From Pachypanchax playfairii (Eukaryota > Chordata > Actinopteri > Cyprinodontiformes > Aplocheilidae), in contig SSNP01000007.1 of NCBI GenBank assembly GCA_006937955.1, positions 464,929-528,928 on the forward strand: a stretch of 64,000 nucleotides of DNA. Direction: 5' to 3'. Below the pieces are notes generated by a model. The model searched no databases. It saw only the letters and a list, made by a program, of their open reading frames with translations, and was not told where the DNA came from. The translations under genes and the position numbers were made by a program. Below are positions 1-11,775 of the stretch, one piece after another (within the stretch, counting starts at the first letter, position 1; each line of letters opens with the position of its first letter).

Positions 1-3000
1 TTGTGCAGGGCAGTAGGGTTGTGCAGGGCGTTATGTATGTGCAGGCGTTAGGGTTGTGCAGGGCAGTAGGGTTGTGCAGGGCAGTAGGGTTGTGCAGGGC
101 AGTAGGGTTGTGCAGGGCGTTAGGGTTGTGCAGGGTGTATGGATTTTTAGGGCAGTAGGGTTGTGCAGGGCATTAGGGTTGTGCAGGGCAGTAGGGTTGT
201 GCAGGGCAGTAGGGTTGTGCAGGGTGTTAGGGTTGTGCAGGGCAGTAGGGTTGTGCAGGGCGTTAGGGTTGTGCAGGGCATTAGGGTTGTGCAGGGCAGT
301 AGGGTTGTGCAGGGCAGTAGGGTTGTGCAGGGCGTTATGTATGTGCAAAGCGTTAGGGTTGTGCAGGGCAGTAGGGTTGTGCAGGGCAGTAGGGTTGTGC
401 AGGGCAGTAGGGGTGTGCAGGGCATTAGGGTTGTGCAGGGCAGTAGGGATGTGCAGGGCGTTATGTATGTGCAGGGCAGTAGGGTTGTGCAGGGCAGTAG
501 GGTTGTGCAGGGCGTTATGTATGTCCAGGGCGTTAGGGTTGTGCAGGGCGTTAGGGTTGTGCAGGGCAGTAGGGTTGTGCAGGGCAGTAGGGTTGTGCAG
601 GGCGTTAGGGTTGTGCAGAGTGTATGTATGTTTAGGGCAGTAGGGTTGTGCAGGGCATTAGGGTTGTGCAGGGCAGTAGGGTTGTGCAGGGCAGTAGGGT
701 TGTGCAGGGCATTAGGGTTGTGCAGGGCAGTAGGGTTGTGCAGGGCGTTATGTATGTGCAGGGCAGTAGGGTTGTGCAGGGCGTTAGGGTTGTGCAGGGC
801 AGTAGGGATGTGCAGGGCGGTAGGGTTGTGCAGGGCGGTAGGGTTGTGCAGGGCAGTAGGGTGGTGCAGGGCAGTAGGGTTGTGCAGGGCGTTATGTATG
901 TGCAGGGCAGGAGGGTTGTGCAGGGCGTTAGGGTTGTGCAGGGCAGTAGGGTTGTGCAGGGCGTTAGGGTTGTGCAGGGCAGTAGGGTTGTGCAGGGCAG
1001 TAGGGTTGTGCAGGGCGTTAGGGTTGTGCAGAGTGTATGTATTTTTAGGGCAGTAGGGTTGTGCAGGGCATTAGGGTTGTGCAGGGCGTTATGTATGTGC
1101 AGGGCAGTAGGGTTGTGCAGGGCAGTAGGGTTGTGCAGGGCGTTATGTATGTGCAGGGCAGTAGGGTTGTGCAGGGCATTATGTATGTGCAGGGCAGTAG
1201 GGTTGTGCAGGGCAGTAGGGTTGTGCAGGGCGTTATGTATGTGCAAAGCGTTAGGGTTGTGCAGGGCAGTAGGGTTGTTCAGGGCATTAGGGTGGTGCAG
1301 GGCAGTAGGGTTGTGCAGGGCAGTAGGGTTGTGCAGGGCGTTATGTATGTCCAGGGCATTAGGGTTGTGCAGGGCAGTAGGGTTGTGCAGGGCATTAGGG
1401 TTGTGCAGGGCAGTAGGGTTGTGCAGGGCAGTAGGGTTGTGCAGGGCGTTAGGGTTGTGCAGGGCAGTAGGGTTGTGCAGGGCGTTATGTATGTGCAGGG
1501 CAGTAGGGTTGTGCAGGGCAGTAGGGTTGTGCAGGGCGTTATGTATGTCCAAAGCGTTAGGGTTGTGCAGGGCAGTAGGGTTGTGCAGGGCGTTATGTAT
1601 GTGCAGGGTGTTAGGGTTGTGCAGGGCAGTAGGGTTGTGCAGGGCGTTAAGGTTGTGCAGGGCGTAGGGTTGTGCAGGGCATTAGGGTTGTGCAGGGCAG
1701 TAGGGTTGTGCAGGGCGTTAGGGATGTGCAGGGCAGTAGGGTTGTGCAGGGCATTATGTATGTGCAGGGCAGTAGGGTTGTGCAGGGCGTTATGTATGTG
1801 CAGGGCAGTAGGGTTGTGCAGGGCAGTAGGGTTGTGCAGGGCAGTAGGGTTGTGCAGGGCGGTAGGGTTGTGCAGGGCAGTAGGGTTGTGCAGGGCGTTA
1901 GGGTTGTGCAGGGCAGTAGGGTTGTGCAGGGCAGTAGGGTTGTTAGGGCGTTAGGGTTGTGCAGAGTGTATGTATTTTTAGGGCAGTAGGGTTGTGCAGG
2001 GCATTAGGGTTGTGCAGGGCAGTAGGGTTGTGCAGGGCGTTATGTATGTGCAGGGCAGTAGGGTTGTGCAGGGCGTTATGTATGTGCAGGGCAGTAGGGT
2101 TGTGCAGGGCGTTATGTATGTGCAGGGCAGTAGGGTTGTGCAGGGCAGTAGGGTTGTGCAGGGCGTTATGTATGTGCAGGGCGGGAGGGTTGTGCAGGGC
2201 GTTAGGGTTGTGCAGGGCAGTAGGGTTGTGCAGGGCAGTAGGGTTGTGCAGGGCAGTAGGGTTGTGCAGGGCAGTAGGGTTGTGCAGGGCGTTAGGGTTG
2301 TGCAGAGTGTATGTATTTCGTTATGGTTGTGCAGGGCATGTGCAGGGCGTTAGGGTTGTGCAGGGCAGTAGGGTTGTGCAGGGCGTTATGTATGTGCAGG
2401 GCGGTAGGGTTGTGCAGGGCAGTAGGGTTGTGCAGGGCGTTATGTATGTGCATTGTGCAGGGCGTTAGGGTTGTGCAGGGCAGTAGGGTTGTGCAGGGCA
2501 GTAGGGTTGTGCAGGGCGTTAGGGTTGTAGGGCAGTAGGGTTGTGCAGGGCATTAGGGTTGTGCAGGGCAGTAGGGTTGTGCAGGGCGTTATGTATGTGC
2601 AGGGCAGTAGGGTTGTGCAGGGCAGTAGGGTTGTGCAGGGCATTATGTATGTGCAGGGCAGTAGGGTTGTGCAGGGCGTTATGTATGTGCAGGGCAGTAG
2701 GGTTGTGCAGGGTAGGGTTGTGCAGGGCATTAGGGTTGTGCAGGGCAGTAGGGTTGTGCAGGGCAGTAGGGTTGTGCAGGGCATTAGGGTTGTGCAGGGC
2801 GTTAGGGTTGTGGGTGTTAGGGTTGTGCAGGGCAGTAGGGTTGTGCAGGGCGTTAGGGTTGTGCTGTGCAGGGCGTTAGGGTTGCAGGGCATTAGGGTTG
2901 TGCAGGGCAGTAGGGTTGTGCAGGGCAGTAGGGTTGTGCAGGGCAGTAGGGTTGTGCAGGGCGTTAGGGTTGTGCAGGGCAGTAGGGTTGTGCAGGGCAG

Positions 3001-3018
3001 TAGGGTTGTTCAGGGCGT
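1..3018. repeat. 18-bp G-rich satellite array, truncated by window edge
   Basis: A near-continuous tandem array with unit TTGTGCAGGGCAGTAGGG (18 bp). Common variants carry GTTAGGG or ATTAGGG instead of AGTAGGG; another frequent variant reads GTTATGTATGTGCAGGGC. A distinctive divergent unit (GTGCAGAGTGTATGTATT, usually followed by TTTAGGG) recurs near 131, 617, 1030, 1963 and 2303, which gives a higher-order structure. The array starts before the window and decays at about 3005-3018. It lies upstream of the last BICD2 coding exon, so it is probably inside the last intron. Because 18 is a multiple of three, long open frames exist in several frames; they are not genes. Confidence 0.97.
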
Positions 3019-3949
3019 CAAGATAAATAAATAACATAGGAAACAGGATGTAGAAATCAAAAATGCAGCTCATTCGAGCAGATGGCTAGAAACAGAATTG
3101 AGGAAACGATGATGCTTGAGAAGTGAGATAACAGCTGAGAGAGAGTCTGAAAATGAAGCTGGAGGGCAGATAGAGAGAGTAGGTAGAACCCCCCCCCACA
3201 CACACACACTTTTCAAATTCCTGTCGACTTACAGAGAACCTTCATAGCTGTTCAGCCTTAAAAACCTGCAAACGTGAGGGCAGGGGGGGTTAGTGTTGGG
3301 GGGGCAGGCGATAATACTTCAGTGCTGTACACAGTGCTGAGAGAGTTCAGTATTTTGTGCTGTTTGACTCTCCGATGTGAGACGAGAAGAGGCGATACAT
3401 GAGAACTGGAGATCAGATGCAAATAGCTGCTTGAAGCAGTGATACCTCATGTTCTCCATGTTGGTTTCACTCTCTCACTCATGCTGTTCCCCTGGGACAA
3501 AGACCAGACCTCAGTGACCTATGAGTCGATGCTTTCAGCCTTCATGCATGTGTGATCTGGTGTTTCACACAAAGAAGCTGTCTGCTTTTTCATGGCTTGG
3601 TCCATGTTAATCTTGCCGAGATGCAACAAAAATGACACTCGAAATACAGAATCGTGGTATTTGTGGTTAAAGTTTAATACAATTTGCATAAATCACTGAA
3701 CATGTAGTGTGTGTAACTGGAGGAGAGGTTTGAAATGGTTGATGGAGTCAGAGGTTAATATTGCAGGAGCTCTTCTCATATTCAGACCTCAACTTTGTGG
3801 CTCTGTGGCTCCATCTAGTGGTGATGACAGCTGTATGTAAAAAACATGATGGAAGCTGTTTTTCTCCTGTGGTGTAACTCGCTGATGCTCCTCAGTTTTC
3901 TCCTGCATAAAACTGTGACTTCACAGCTTTCTTTCTTTGCCTCTTACAG
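3019..3949 (+). other. 3' part of last BICD2 intron
   Basis: Ordinary unique-looking intron sequence between the satellite and the acceptor CTCTTACAG at 3941-3949. It holds a short C-run plus CA tract near 3190-3208 and a G-run near 3284-3304. A reverse-strand CTCF-like core lies near 3810-3823 (CCACTAGATGGAGC on the minus strand). No coding potential was seen. Confidence 0.75.
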
Positions 3950-4298
3950 TTGTGATGAATATGTTACCCAGCTGGAGGAAATGCAGAGGCAGCTGGCCGC
4001 AGCGGAGGATGAGAAGAAGACCCTGAATTCTCTGCTGCGGATGGCCATCCAGCAGAAGCTGGCCCTGACGCAGCGTCTGGAAGACCTGGAGTTCGATCAC
4101 GAGCAGACCCGTCGAGGAGGCAGCGCGGGCCGGTCCAAGGCTCGCAACAAGGCCACCGCCAACAACAACCCCCACGTAAGTCAGAGTCTCACCTGCTCAG
4201 GCTCCAACCGACCAGAGCCCAACAATGCTCTGCCCAACGGCATTCTGGGAGGACCAGTCGTCTTCTGCAGCGAAAAGTACAAGATCTACTGCGACTGA
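3950..4298 (+). CDS. bicd2: BICD2-type Bicaudal-D adaptor, last coding exon (partial gene)
   Basis: C-terminal exon of a Bicaudal-D dynein/dynactin adaptor. The acceptor AG is at 3948-3949; the exon starts with the third base of a split codon, then encodes 115 residues and stops at TGA 4296-4298. The first ~75 residues are the heptad-rich end of coiled coil 3 (motifs [40 protein letters not shown]), the region known in the family to bind Rab6-GTP, RANBP2 or Egalitarian. A basic low-complexity linker follows, ending in [12 protein letters not shown]. From memory that tail corresponds to the human BICD2 ending (VFCSEKHSIYCD) and differs from the long BICD1 tail. FGD3 next door supports BICD2 over BICD1. 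A strong donor (CAC|GTAAGT, 4176) lies inside the exon, so a spliced alternative is possible. Upstream exons lie left of the window. Confidence 0.92.
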
Positions 4299-5717
4299 GA
4301 GGCGGCTTGAACGTCTGCATGGACTGCTGTGTACAGAGGTAAGGGGGGTTGTGTACCCTCCCTGCCTTTAGTGTTAATGAGCCCCACTCGCTCGCTTAGC
4401 TCCCTAACCAGCCTGCACTCCTCTAGGGACTGCTGTGTTACTAACGGGCTGCTCATTTGTGCTGTTGTAAACGCTTAGGGGCATGCCGTTGTGTGTACAG
4501 TGTGCACTAGACGTTTGGACTGCAGTAGACATATGTGGCATGCGGTTAAAGGGCCCTGGTTACCTTATGGGGGGGGTGTTCTGTGGATATATTATGGGGT
4601 GTCTATTCTTTCCGCTGTCACGGTGCTGTACGTACAATGTAAAAGGTGGCAGCGTGTGTGTTTGTTTGTTCTGGCCCCTTAGTGGCTCGCCTGGTAACAT
4701 AAACACATCACGTAGGGGGGTTGAGGCTCGTAAAGATTATGTCACTGTCATGGTTTTACGACTGACATCCTCACTCTTTGGTCTGTCTGTTGGCATTGGT
4801 GCTCCTTTGAAACAAAACAAGCCCCGAACTCCTCCCCTCCCGTCTCCGTCCAGGCGGGGCTGACCCTCGTCCGGCAGCCCGCTTTTTAATCAAGGGACTC
4901 TTTAATGTTTACAACAAGAAACATAAACTAAAATATGCAAGCTCCTCCTGCTTTGTGGCTAGGGGAGCACAATCGAAACCTATATATAAAAATTAAGCTC
5001 GTGAGGGGGGGTCAGTGGTTTTATAAGGAAAATTATGGGCAGAAAAGGAGCACCTGTGTCCGCAGGGGTGTATTTCAGGATCATTTAAAAGCTGTGATGC
5101 TAGCACACCAATACAATAGGATTAATAGAATCGCATGGCTTCGCGGCTAACGAAACGCTTCTGAGCTTTTTGAACCTGTTTCCTGTTGTCAGGTGTGAAG
5201 TATAAGATGAACTCGTGCTACAGGGCTCTACATTGTAAACAAAATATGATGAAATCTGAGTGTTCCATTTGACCCAATGTGTTGTGCTGGGATCTGTTCA
5301 GAGCCATAATACAACAAAGAGAGAGAGAGTTTGATAAATCGATCTCATCTAAATTAAGTGCACTTCAGCAAAGGTGCCTCAGGTTCCTCCTTCTGTTTAA
5401 ATGGTAAAACATAATTACTGTGAACAGAGAAACAATATAGTTTTTGTTCAAATGAATATTTTTTGAATACGGAGCAAATTCTAGAAGAGCACAAATCACA
5501 AAAAAAAAAAAAAAATTTCCTTGCGTCCGGAACATGAATTTGCAAGCAAAACTCGGCGAAAAGTGCCTGTCGACGTGAAACTTGAGTTATTTACGTGTCG
5601 GTGTAAAGCCCTGTCCCCGCGTCGCCGTATCTCCCACGGTCACATGACGCGGATTCCTCTCCTCGTGTCTTTGATCTGAGTGTTGCTCGGTTGCTATAAC
5701 GACCTTCTCTCCTGTAG

Positions 5718-5771
5718 ATTGTCAGCAGCTTGCTCCCCCATCACCGCCACGCAACCTTTAACATAGAATGA
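5718..5771 (+). CDS. bicd2: Candidate alternative last coding exon of BICD2
   Basis: A pyrimidine-rich acceptor (CTTCTCTCCTGTAG, ending 5717) is followed by an open frame encoding IVSSLLPHHRHATFNIE and a TGA at 5769-5771. The internal donor at 4176 in the preceding BICD2 exon ends on a complete codon (phase 0), so joining 4175 to 5718 keeps frame and swaps the C-terminal tail. A donor-like CAG|GTAAAG follows at about 5800, and an AATAAA lies at 5935-5940. This is inference from splice motifs and phase only; BICD2 is known to have C-terminal splice isoforms, but I cannot confirm that this is one. Confidence 0.35.
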   Translation: MVSSLLPHHRHATFNIE

Positions 5772-8700
5772 GGAGTTTCCCTCGGAATATTATCGTCAGG
5801 TAAAGTCCTCGCATATGCAGCGTGTGTGTATCAGTGTATGAAGTCAAGATCCCTCGCGTGTGTGTGTGTATGCCGCGTTTCTAACCATTTGCAGATTGAG
5901 GGCTTCTCATTTCTCTTTTGCTCTGTGTGTGAGGAATAAACAACCTACTGTTTTAGTATTAATAATAGCTTTAAACCATTGCAAGCTAGTATTACGCAAA
6001 TTAAATAAAAACGTGAGTGGGGCTTGTGTTTAATAGATCCATGTACTGCTTCTGGATCATAGACATATTAGCTTTATGATGCTAAAAGCAGGGTTGATGT
6101 AAAGGGAGTCCTGCAAGACTTTTTTCAAAATATTTCTAACACTACAAAGCTATATTAAACTTTATATTCAGGTTATGATCTTGCAGGAACGACAGTGTTT
6201 CTTCCACTTTAAAGACAGAGCTCGTTTATTCTTTTTAAGACGGGAATCTGTCAGAGGTCAACCCTGCTTGAGTGGTGCATCAAGCCACAGCACAAAGCAT
6301 GGACTCAAGGCTGATAGATGTACACGAGGTCAGTCACGCCTGTGTTTGATTTCATGTAACATATGAATACGTTTCTATCAGTTTGTGCTGATTTCTGAGA
6401 GGTTTGCAGAGTAGAGGGAGGCTACGCATGGAAGATCTGGAGAAGCAGAGGGAGAAACTCCTGGTTGATCATTTCAGAAAGAAAAACCCTTAATTGGGTG
6501 ATTAATGAACCAGCAGACGTTGATTCCAATGATTTTGACCCTCTTGTAAAGGCTTTTCATGGATTTGTTGAACAGTAAAATAGATCTCAGGATGTGAGTG
6601 TGACTAGAATCCTCAGTCCCTAGATAGATTGATTCTAACGTAGCGTCGTCTAGTTTCTAATCAATGTCCGGCTAACCTGGTGTCACTAAAGAGACGCCAC
6701 CTATACAGCTCCTCCTACCTCTTCCTGCAGGCTCCTCCCTCACCATGTGTCACACGACGCACATCGTTTCCGAGTTCTTTTAAGCCTGCATGTCAGAACA
6801 TAACTCGTTTTCCATTTGAACCCATCGAGCTGGTTGATGTGGCTTCATCGTTCTCCCATCGTGGTGCTTGTGAGTCTTCGGCTTCCTAGCTACACCATCG
6901 GGGTCATTTGCAACAGATGTGCTTTCAGAAACACATCAACAGAAAAGCTCGACTCGTGTTGGCTCGGAGCGCCTAACACCATCTTCTGCTGCTTCAACTA
7001 ACCACGACTTCCTCCGTCTGTCGAGCTCGAATGACCAAAAAACAGCTAATGGTGCTCATCATGTCCTTGTTTCTCCACTTTGCAGTAATTTACAGTATTT
7101 CTGCGCAGACGACGGAGTACCAACTCAAGGTCTTCTCTCTCATCTGATTGTGTTTTGGCAAAAAAAAAAAGTTCAATTATTTAAAAAACAAAAGGGATAA
7201 AAAGCAGATTAAAACAAACTTTTCTGTTTTTAAATACTAAAATCTGGTGAATTTGCCACTTAGTTGTGCTGGAAGCTCATTTCTCACAAGTTCATCCTGA
7301 AACTGATCGCAATTGGCTAACCTAACCGTCCAATGAGAAGCCAGGGGAGATGTGGTTCTTTTTCTGTGTAAATTGACACTGTTTTATTTTATTATTACTT
7401 TTTTGTTTATTTTAATCTGTGCACTTTCATTATATAGGATTCTAACATTATTAACCTAATAGAAAATGATAGTAGTACTCTGGTTTGTGAGTTATCCAAT
7501 AAAAGTTCAGGACTAATACATCCTCCTGAATTTCAGTATATTATAGTATTTACTTGGGAAAATTCCTCATAAACCATAAATGTACTATTATGAAGCTATC
7601 TAGATTTAATCCATCAAATAACCATTTTTTTTACGTTTGTTTTGTTACATTCTACATGTTTTGCTGTTGGTTTTCTTATTTGTTTGTTCTACTGCCATGA
7701 TCTGTAAAAAAAATCCAGAGTGATCCAATTCTGGGTTTTTTTTCATGTATTTATTATTCCTAGGAATAGTTCAAAATTTACGCAACAAAACTTGACAACG
7801 CTCTGATTCAAGCAGGTAAGTCGGCTCTGGGGGAGAAATTACAAAAAAAATATTTTTGGAGCGAGGAGATTTCCGAGCTTCTTACCGAGAGCGTTCCACT
7901 GCGACGCGATCGCTGGCCTTCAGAATTCTCTGCAAAGGGTGACAATTAAATTCCAAATTGGAATTGCTTCATTCTCTCTTCGTTTATCGTGCCAAATCTT
8001 GGTACACCGTTTAGGTCAAAAAGAATCGAGACGAACTGAGAAAGGTGTAGCGGAGGGGGGGTGAGTCTCCCTCGCGAGCACCTGGGTTTTGTTTTGTTTT
8101 CTTTGGTTTGTTTAGTTCTTCGTTTATGACCAGTAGTGCCTTTTATTGTTTCAAGGGAGAATCTTAGATTTTAGGGTTTTATGTTTCTTTTTATCTGCAA
8201 GGATTTGGGGTTTCAAACCGACTGTGAGCAGCAATAAAAAGCAAAGGGAATTTTATTCCCCCCTCCCCCATTTTCTGCACAAAAGAGATAATAGTTTTGA
8301 AATTAGCTCAATAAGACAAAAATTGTATTGAATTCTGCAGGTCAGTGATCCGATCGAGAAATTCAGGGGTATTAAGAGAAGGTTTGTTTAACTTTTTTTT
8401 CTGTTTAATCAAACTTTGGGAACCAAAATAATTCCTTTGGCCTCCTGTTATTAAAGTAAAGAACGCTCCACACATCTGTAATGTGTTTGGGGTAAACCAG
8501 TGGGAACATCTACGCGTCTCTAGCTTCGTCTGGTGAAGGTAATGTGAATATCAATAGTATTGTTGGAAAAGAAAAATGTGCAGGAAGCACATTTTTCTTT
8601 TTAATCTTTCTTTATGTTCCATTTAAGTTTTTATTTGTTGTTTCTTATGGAATCCTTTTTTTTAAAAACGACACTTTTGAACATACAAGTTTTCAGTAAA

Positions 8701-9301
8701 CAGAAAACAGAATTAGCATCAACAAGCTTGAAGAGTGCCATTTCTAGCCAACGCTCGCTTGTTGAGGCGTTAAAGTTAACAATATGGGAGAAAGCTACAA
8801 AAAACTGAACTAAAAGTGCAATTCAGATAGTGTTTTACATTTTTTTTAATAAAACAAGGAAAGGTTTTCTGTTTGCTGGAAGCTATAGCATTGTGATAAT
8901 TAAAAAACAAACAAAAAAAAAAAAAATGAATTAGCTGTGGAAACTTTTGTCATGTTGTCTTTCAGTATTGATCCGTAATAATAAGAGTTTGATATCTTTA
9001 TATAAAATAACTTCACTCGTATGTTGGTATTTATTTGAGCTGTCATGCAGTACTGTAATAATCTCAATAATGTGCATTATGATTAGTGGTATACTGATTA
9101 CAGCTAAATGTCATATGCATGTTTCTCAGTAATGGGACCTTTACACAGAAGTGAAAACAAACATGGAACTTATCTGGAATAAAAATCAACGCGATTCTAA
9201 AAGAGTTTGATGTTTTACTGCTGAGTTAATCTAATGAAGGTGTTTGTTTTCTAGCTGACAGGTGGTTTGTCTGTGTAAGGGTAGTCATACTGATTAAAGT
9301 C

Positions 9302-9307
9302 AATAAA
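9302..9307 (+). terminator. Candidate distal BICD2 poly(A) signal
   Basis: AATAAA in the context GTCAATAAAAATGACC, followed within about 20-30 bases by a T/GT-rich stretch (TTTCTGCGTCTCTC). A second hexamer lies at 9178-9183. It sits at the end of the repeat-poor stretch after the BICD2 stop. Which signal is used cannot be told from sequence. Confidence 0.35.
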
Positions 9308-9334
9308 AATGACCAAAAACTTTCTGCGTCTCTC

Positions 9335-9335
<1 letters not shown>

Positions 9336-9365
<30 letters not shown>
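9336..9365. repeat. (ATT)n microsatellite
   Basis: About ten uninterrupted ATT/TTA triplets directly after the candidate poly(A) region. Confidence 0.95.
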
Positions 9366-9367
<2 letters not shown>

Positions 9368-9969
9368 AGCTTTGTACCAGCAGGAGCAGATGAAGGGTTA
9401 AACAGGAGTGTGTGTTAGAATGTTCCCAGCTGGAAATCAGTGAAATTGGGGGGGGGGGAATTCCCAGCTGCCCTCAAGTGGCTCCAGGGCATGATCACAT
9501 TTCACACAATGCACAAAATTCCCCCCTTCCTCCTCCACTCATCTCTCTCCTCGGCTTCGCACCATTTCTCTCTCTCTCTTTTCCTTTTTGGAGATTTAAC
9601 CACATTCTGATTGAACGCAGTTAATTTTTGACCTTTGATCCACCCAGGATCTTTTATCCACGTTCTGGGGACTGACTTCCCGATTAATTAATAGTCCAAC
9701 GATTTACCAGCTCAAAGACATTCTGGGGCTGATTTTTTTATCAAGCGATTCAGAAGGAAAGACAAACGAGATCTTTGCTCAAGACTTTCAATTCCTTTAC
9801 TGCCATTTCCAGTGTAGAAATATCCATCATTTTTGCTCACTAAATAATAAAATTAATGAAAGGGAAATATGAATCCTGCATCAGCAGCATCATTAAAAAG
9901 CACCAATATGAATAAATAATAAATACATGAAAAAGGGGAGCAATGTGGAAGAAAGGTTTTGTGAATTTG

Positions 9970-10531
9970 TTAAACAGGCCATTTCATACAAATTTCATTA
10001 CTTTGTGGTTATTATTTGTGGTTAAGTATTAACCTTAATATGAAACATTTTATATATAACAAAACGTTAGGAAACACTGATTAGCAGACCTTTCAATCTA
10101 TCTGTGTCAAGATTAGTCAGGCTTCAGGCAGCAACTCATTAATATTCATTATTCGGATTTGCTGGACTCAGATTGGCTAACAAACTAGCCTATGAGAGCA
10201 AGGTATACTGTTTCCTGCCCCGCTGCACATGGTAACATCACAAGTAGTCTCTTCCTGTTTGCTACGTCTTATGCTACAGCTTTTAGCTAGCAGCATGCTA
10301 GGTGTGGTTTCAACTGCAGGAGCTGATGAATACTAACAAACAAAGGAGTTGTGACGAAACAGATACAGGTCGTTCAAACTCGGGTGTTATCGCCACCTGC
10401 GTAGTTTGAGAGATAAAAACTGAAAGAGAAGTTGTTGACCTGTTTTCACACCCACTATGAAGGTAAGAACACCTGTGGAGCTAAAATATTCAACAGAAAC
10501 CTCAGAAAAACCGTTTTTAATGGAAGGGCCT
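9970..10531 (+). mobile_element. Old TTAA-type non-autonomous DNA transposon copy, right end eroded
   Basis: This segment matches the reverse complement of 51023-51596 over almost its whole length. Shared blocks include TGGCTAACAAACTAGCCTAT, ACTGTTTCCTGCCCCGCTGC and TTGTTGACCTGTTTTCACAC. The left end is TTAAACAGGCCATTT; the right end stops at GGGCCTC without the terminal TTAA. It is therefore a diverged second copy of the same family in opposite orientation, in the intergenic region. Confidence 0.8.
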
Positions 10532-10652
10532 CATACATGTACTTTGGTTGGTTTAATTTACTTTCAGCACAATTTTGGTATGAAACAATCAGGTATAGAT
10601 TTAAAAAGCTGGAGTTCAGAAAAATGTCAAATCCACTAATAACAGTTAAAAC

Positions 10653-10685
<33 letters not shown>
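10653..10685. repeat. (AC)n microsatellite
   Basis: Uninterrupted AC dinucleotides just after the TTAA-type element. Confidence 0.95.
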
Positions 10686-10688
<3 letters not shown>

Positions 10689-11704
10689 CATGATAAAGTG
10701 GAGTTAAACCAGCTGCTACCACTTGCCATATGCTGCACTGATTGAATTTGAATGTCAGAGAATTAATGTGAGCCAGAGGTTAGAGGTCAATCCACTGACA
10801 GCTGATGACATCACTGTTGCAACAGTGGAGCTTTTGTTAGTACCCGTCTTCTCCGACATCCACCCGGAGCTCACAGAGAAGACGTGGCTCAGTCATCAGC
10901 CCCGTTCTGTTATACTGCAGGTGCTGGGAATATTTTCAGGTTGGAGGGGATTTCATGCTTCAGAACAGCTGTTTCAAATCTCAGCTGCTGTGCTGTTTAA
11001 ACCCACCACTGGGGGTCGCTGCAGTACAACTATAACCATCAACAGTCCCAGCACTGACAAGTTAAGTTAATGGTCATTATTTGCTTTAAAAAGAGGCGCA
11101 CCCACCCCTTCCGTCTTTTTTTTTTTTTTTCGGCCTTTTACAAAGTCTTCTTTATGTGTTTCAGCAGGGCTATCATGTGATTAATCCATGTGGAGCCCAA
11201 AGGAGCAGACAGCTGGGATCAGCTGGTCTGGAAGGAACAACAGCAATAAGCAGCAGCACACGTGCCTCACGTGAACTAGTTTCTAATCTACACAAAAAGA
11301 TCACTTTACCATTAAATTAAAAACGTCCACACATGTATGAGTTGGTGGAGAGCAGTCCCAGCCCGATTCTTCGGTCCTGATGCTGAACATGAGGTGTGGG
11401 CGTGGTCATTAAGTGGTGATTCAAGCAGTAGTTTAATTTGCACCTCAAAAGGAGTGAATGAATCAGGACTGGCACCTCAGAGCAGAGAGTAATCAGTGAT
11501 ATGATTGGTGGCTTTACACCAGGATAGATTTAGATGAGCATAGAAAGCTCATCCAGCATGTGTGTGCTGGCTTTCACACCCCTTGTTCACCCGGGATACT
11601 CATCTGACTCTCTGTTTTTCTTTCCATGACAATCCTCATTGTCTTCTGTCCTATAATCCCAGCAGTCTCTCACCTTTTCCCTTATCCCATTAATTAGGTT
11701 CTTC

Positions 11705-11707
<3 letters not shown>

Positions 11708-11773
<66 letters not shown>
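11708..11773. repeat. (CT)n microsatellite
   Basis: About 33 CT repeats with one early TGT interruption, a long pure polypyrimidine/polypurine tract. Confidence 0.97.

Positions 11774-11775
<2 letters not shown>

Larger units (their letters stand above)
4299..9320 (+). other. bicd2: Probable BICD2 3'UTR and downstream flank
   Basis: No conserved coding frame follows the BICD2 stop. The stretch is AT-rich, lacks the dispersed repeats that crowd the FGD3 introns, and has several AATAAA signals (5935-5940, 6003-6008, 9178-9183, 9302-9307). A donor-like AG|GTAAGG at 4336 and an acceptor-like CTCCTCTAG before 4426 suggest possible UTR splicing. The extent is inferred from repeat-poor composition and poly(A) hexamers, not from transcript data. 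Short open frames in it (for example 4483-4863) look like chance. Confidence 0.45.

Noticed and set aside
1..3018. Telomeric repeat tract
   Set aside because: TTAGGG strings occur, but only within an 18-bp unit. There is no run of consecutive TTAGGG hexamers and the array is internal to a gene.
1..3018. CRISPR-like array
   Set aside because: Units are contiguous with no unique spacers, and the setting is a vertebrate intron.
31..3073. Many long open frames with hexapeptide repeats on both strands in the first 3 kb
   Set aside because: They result from an 18-bp tandem repeat without stop codons in several frames. Composition, overlap on both strands and lack of any start or splice context argue against protein coding.
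3950..4298. BICD1 rather than BICD2
   Set aside because: The coiled-coil part is shared by both, but the short tail ending [11 protein letters not shown] and the FGD3 neighbour fit BICD2; BICD1 is recalled to have a longer tail and to neighbour FGD4.
4483..4863. 126-codon plus-strand open frame after the BICD2 stop
   Set aside because: Cys-rich translation without similarity to anything recognised, located in the probable 3'UTR, with no splice or start support.
10723..11070. 115-codon plus-strand open frame in the intergenic region
   Set aside because: No recognisable motif, and it contains ordinary repeat-like pieces (CACTGGGGGTCGCTGCAG). Chance frame is likelier.
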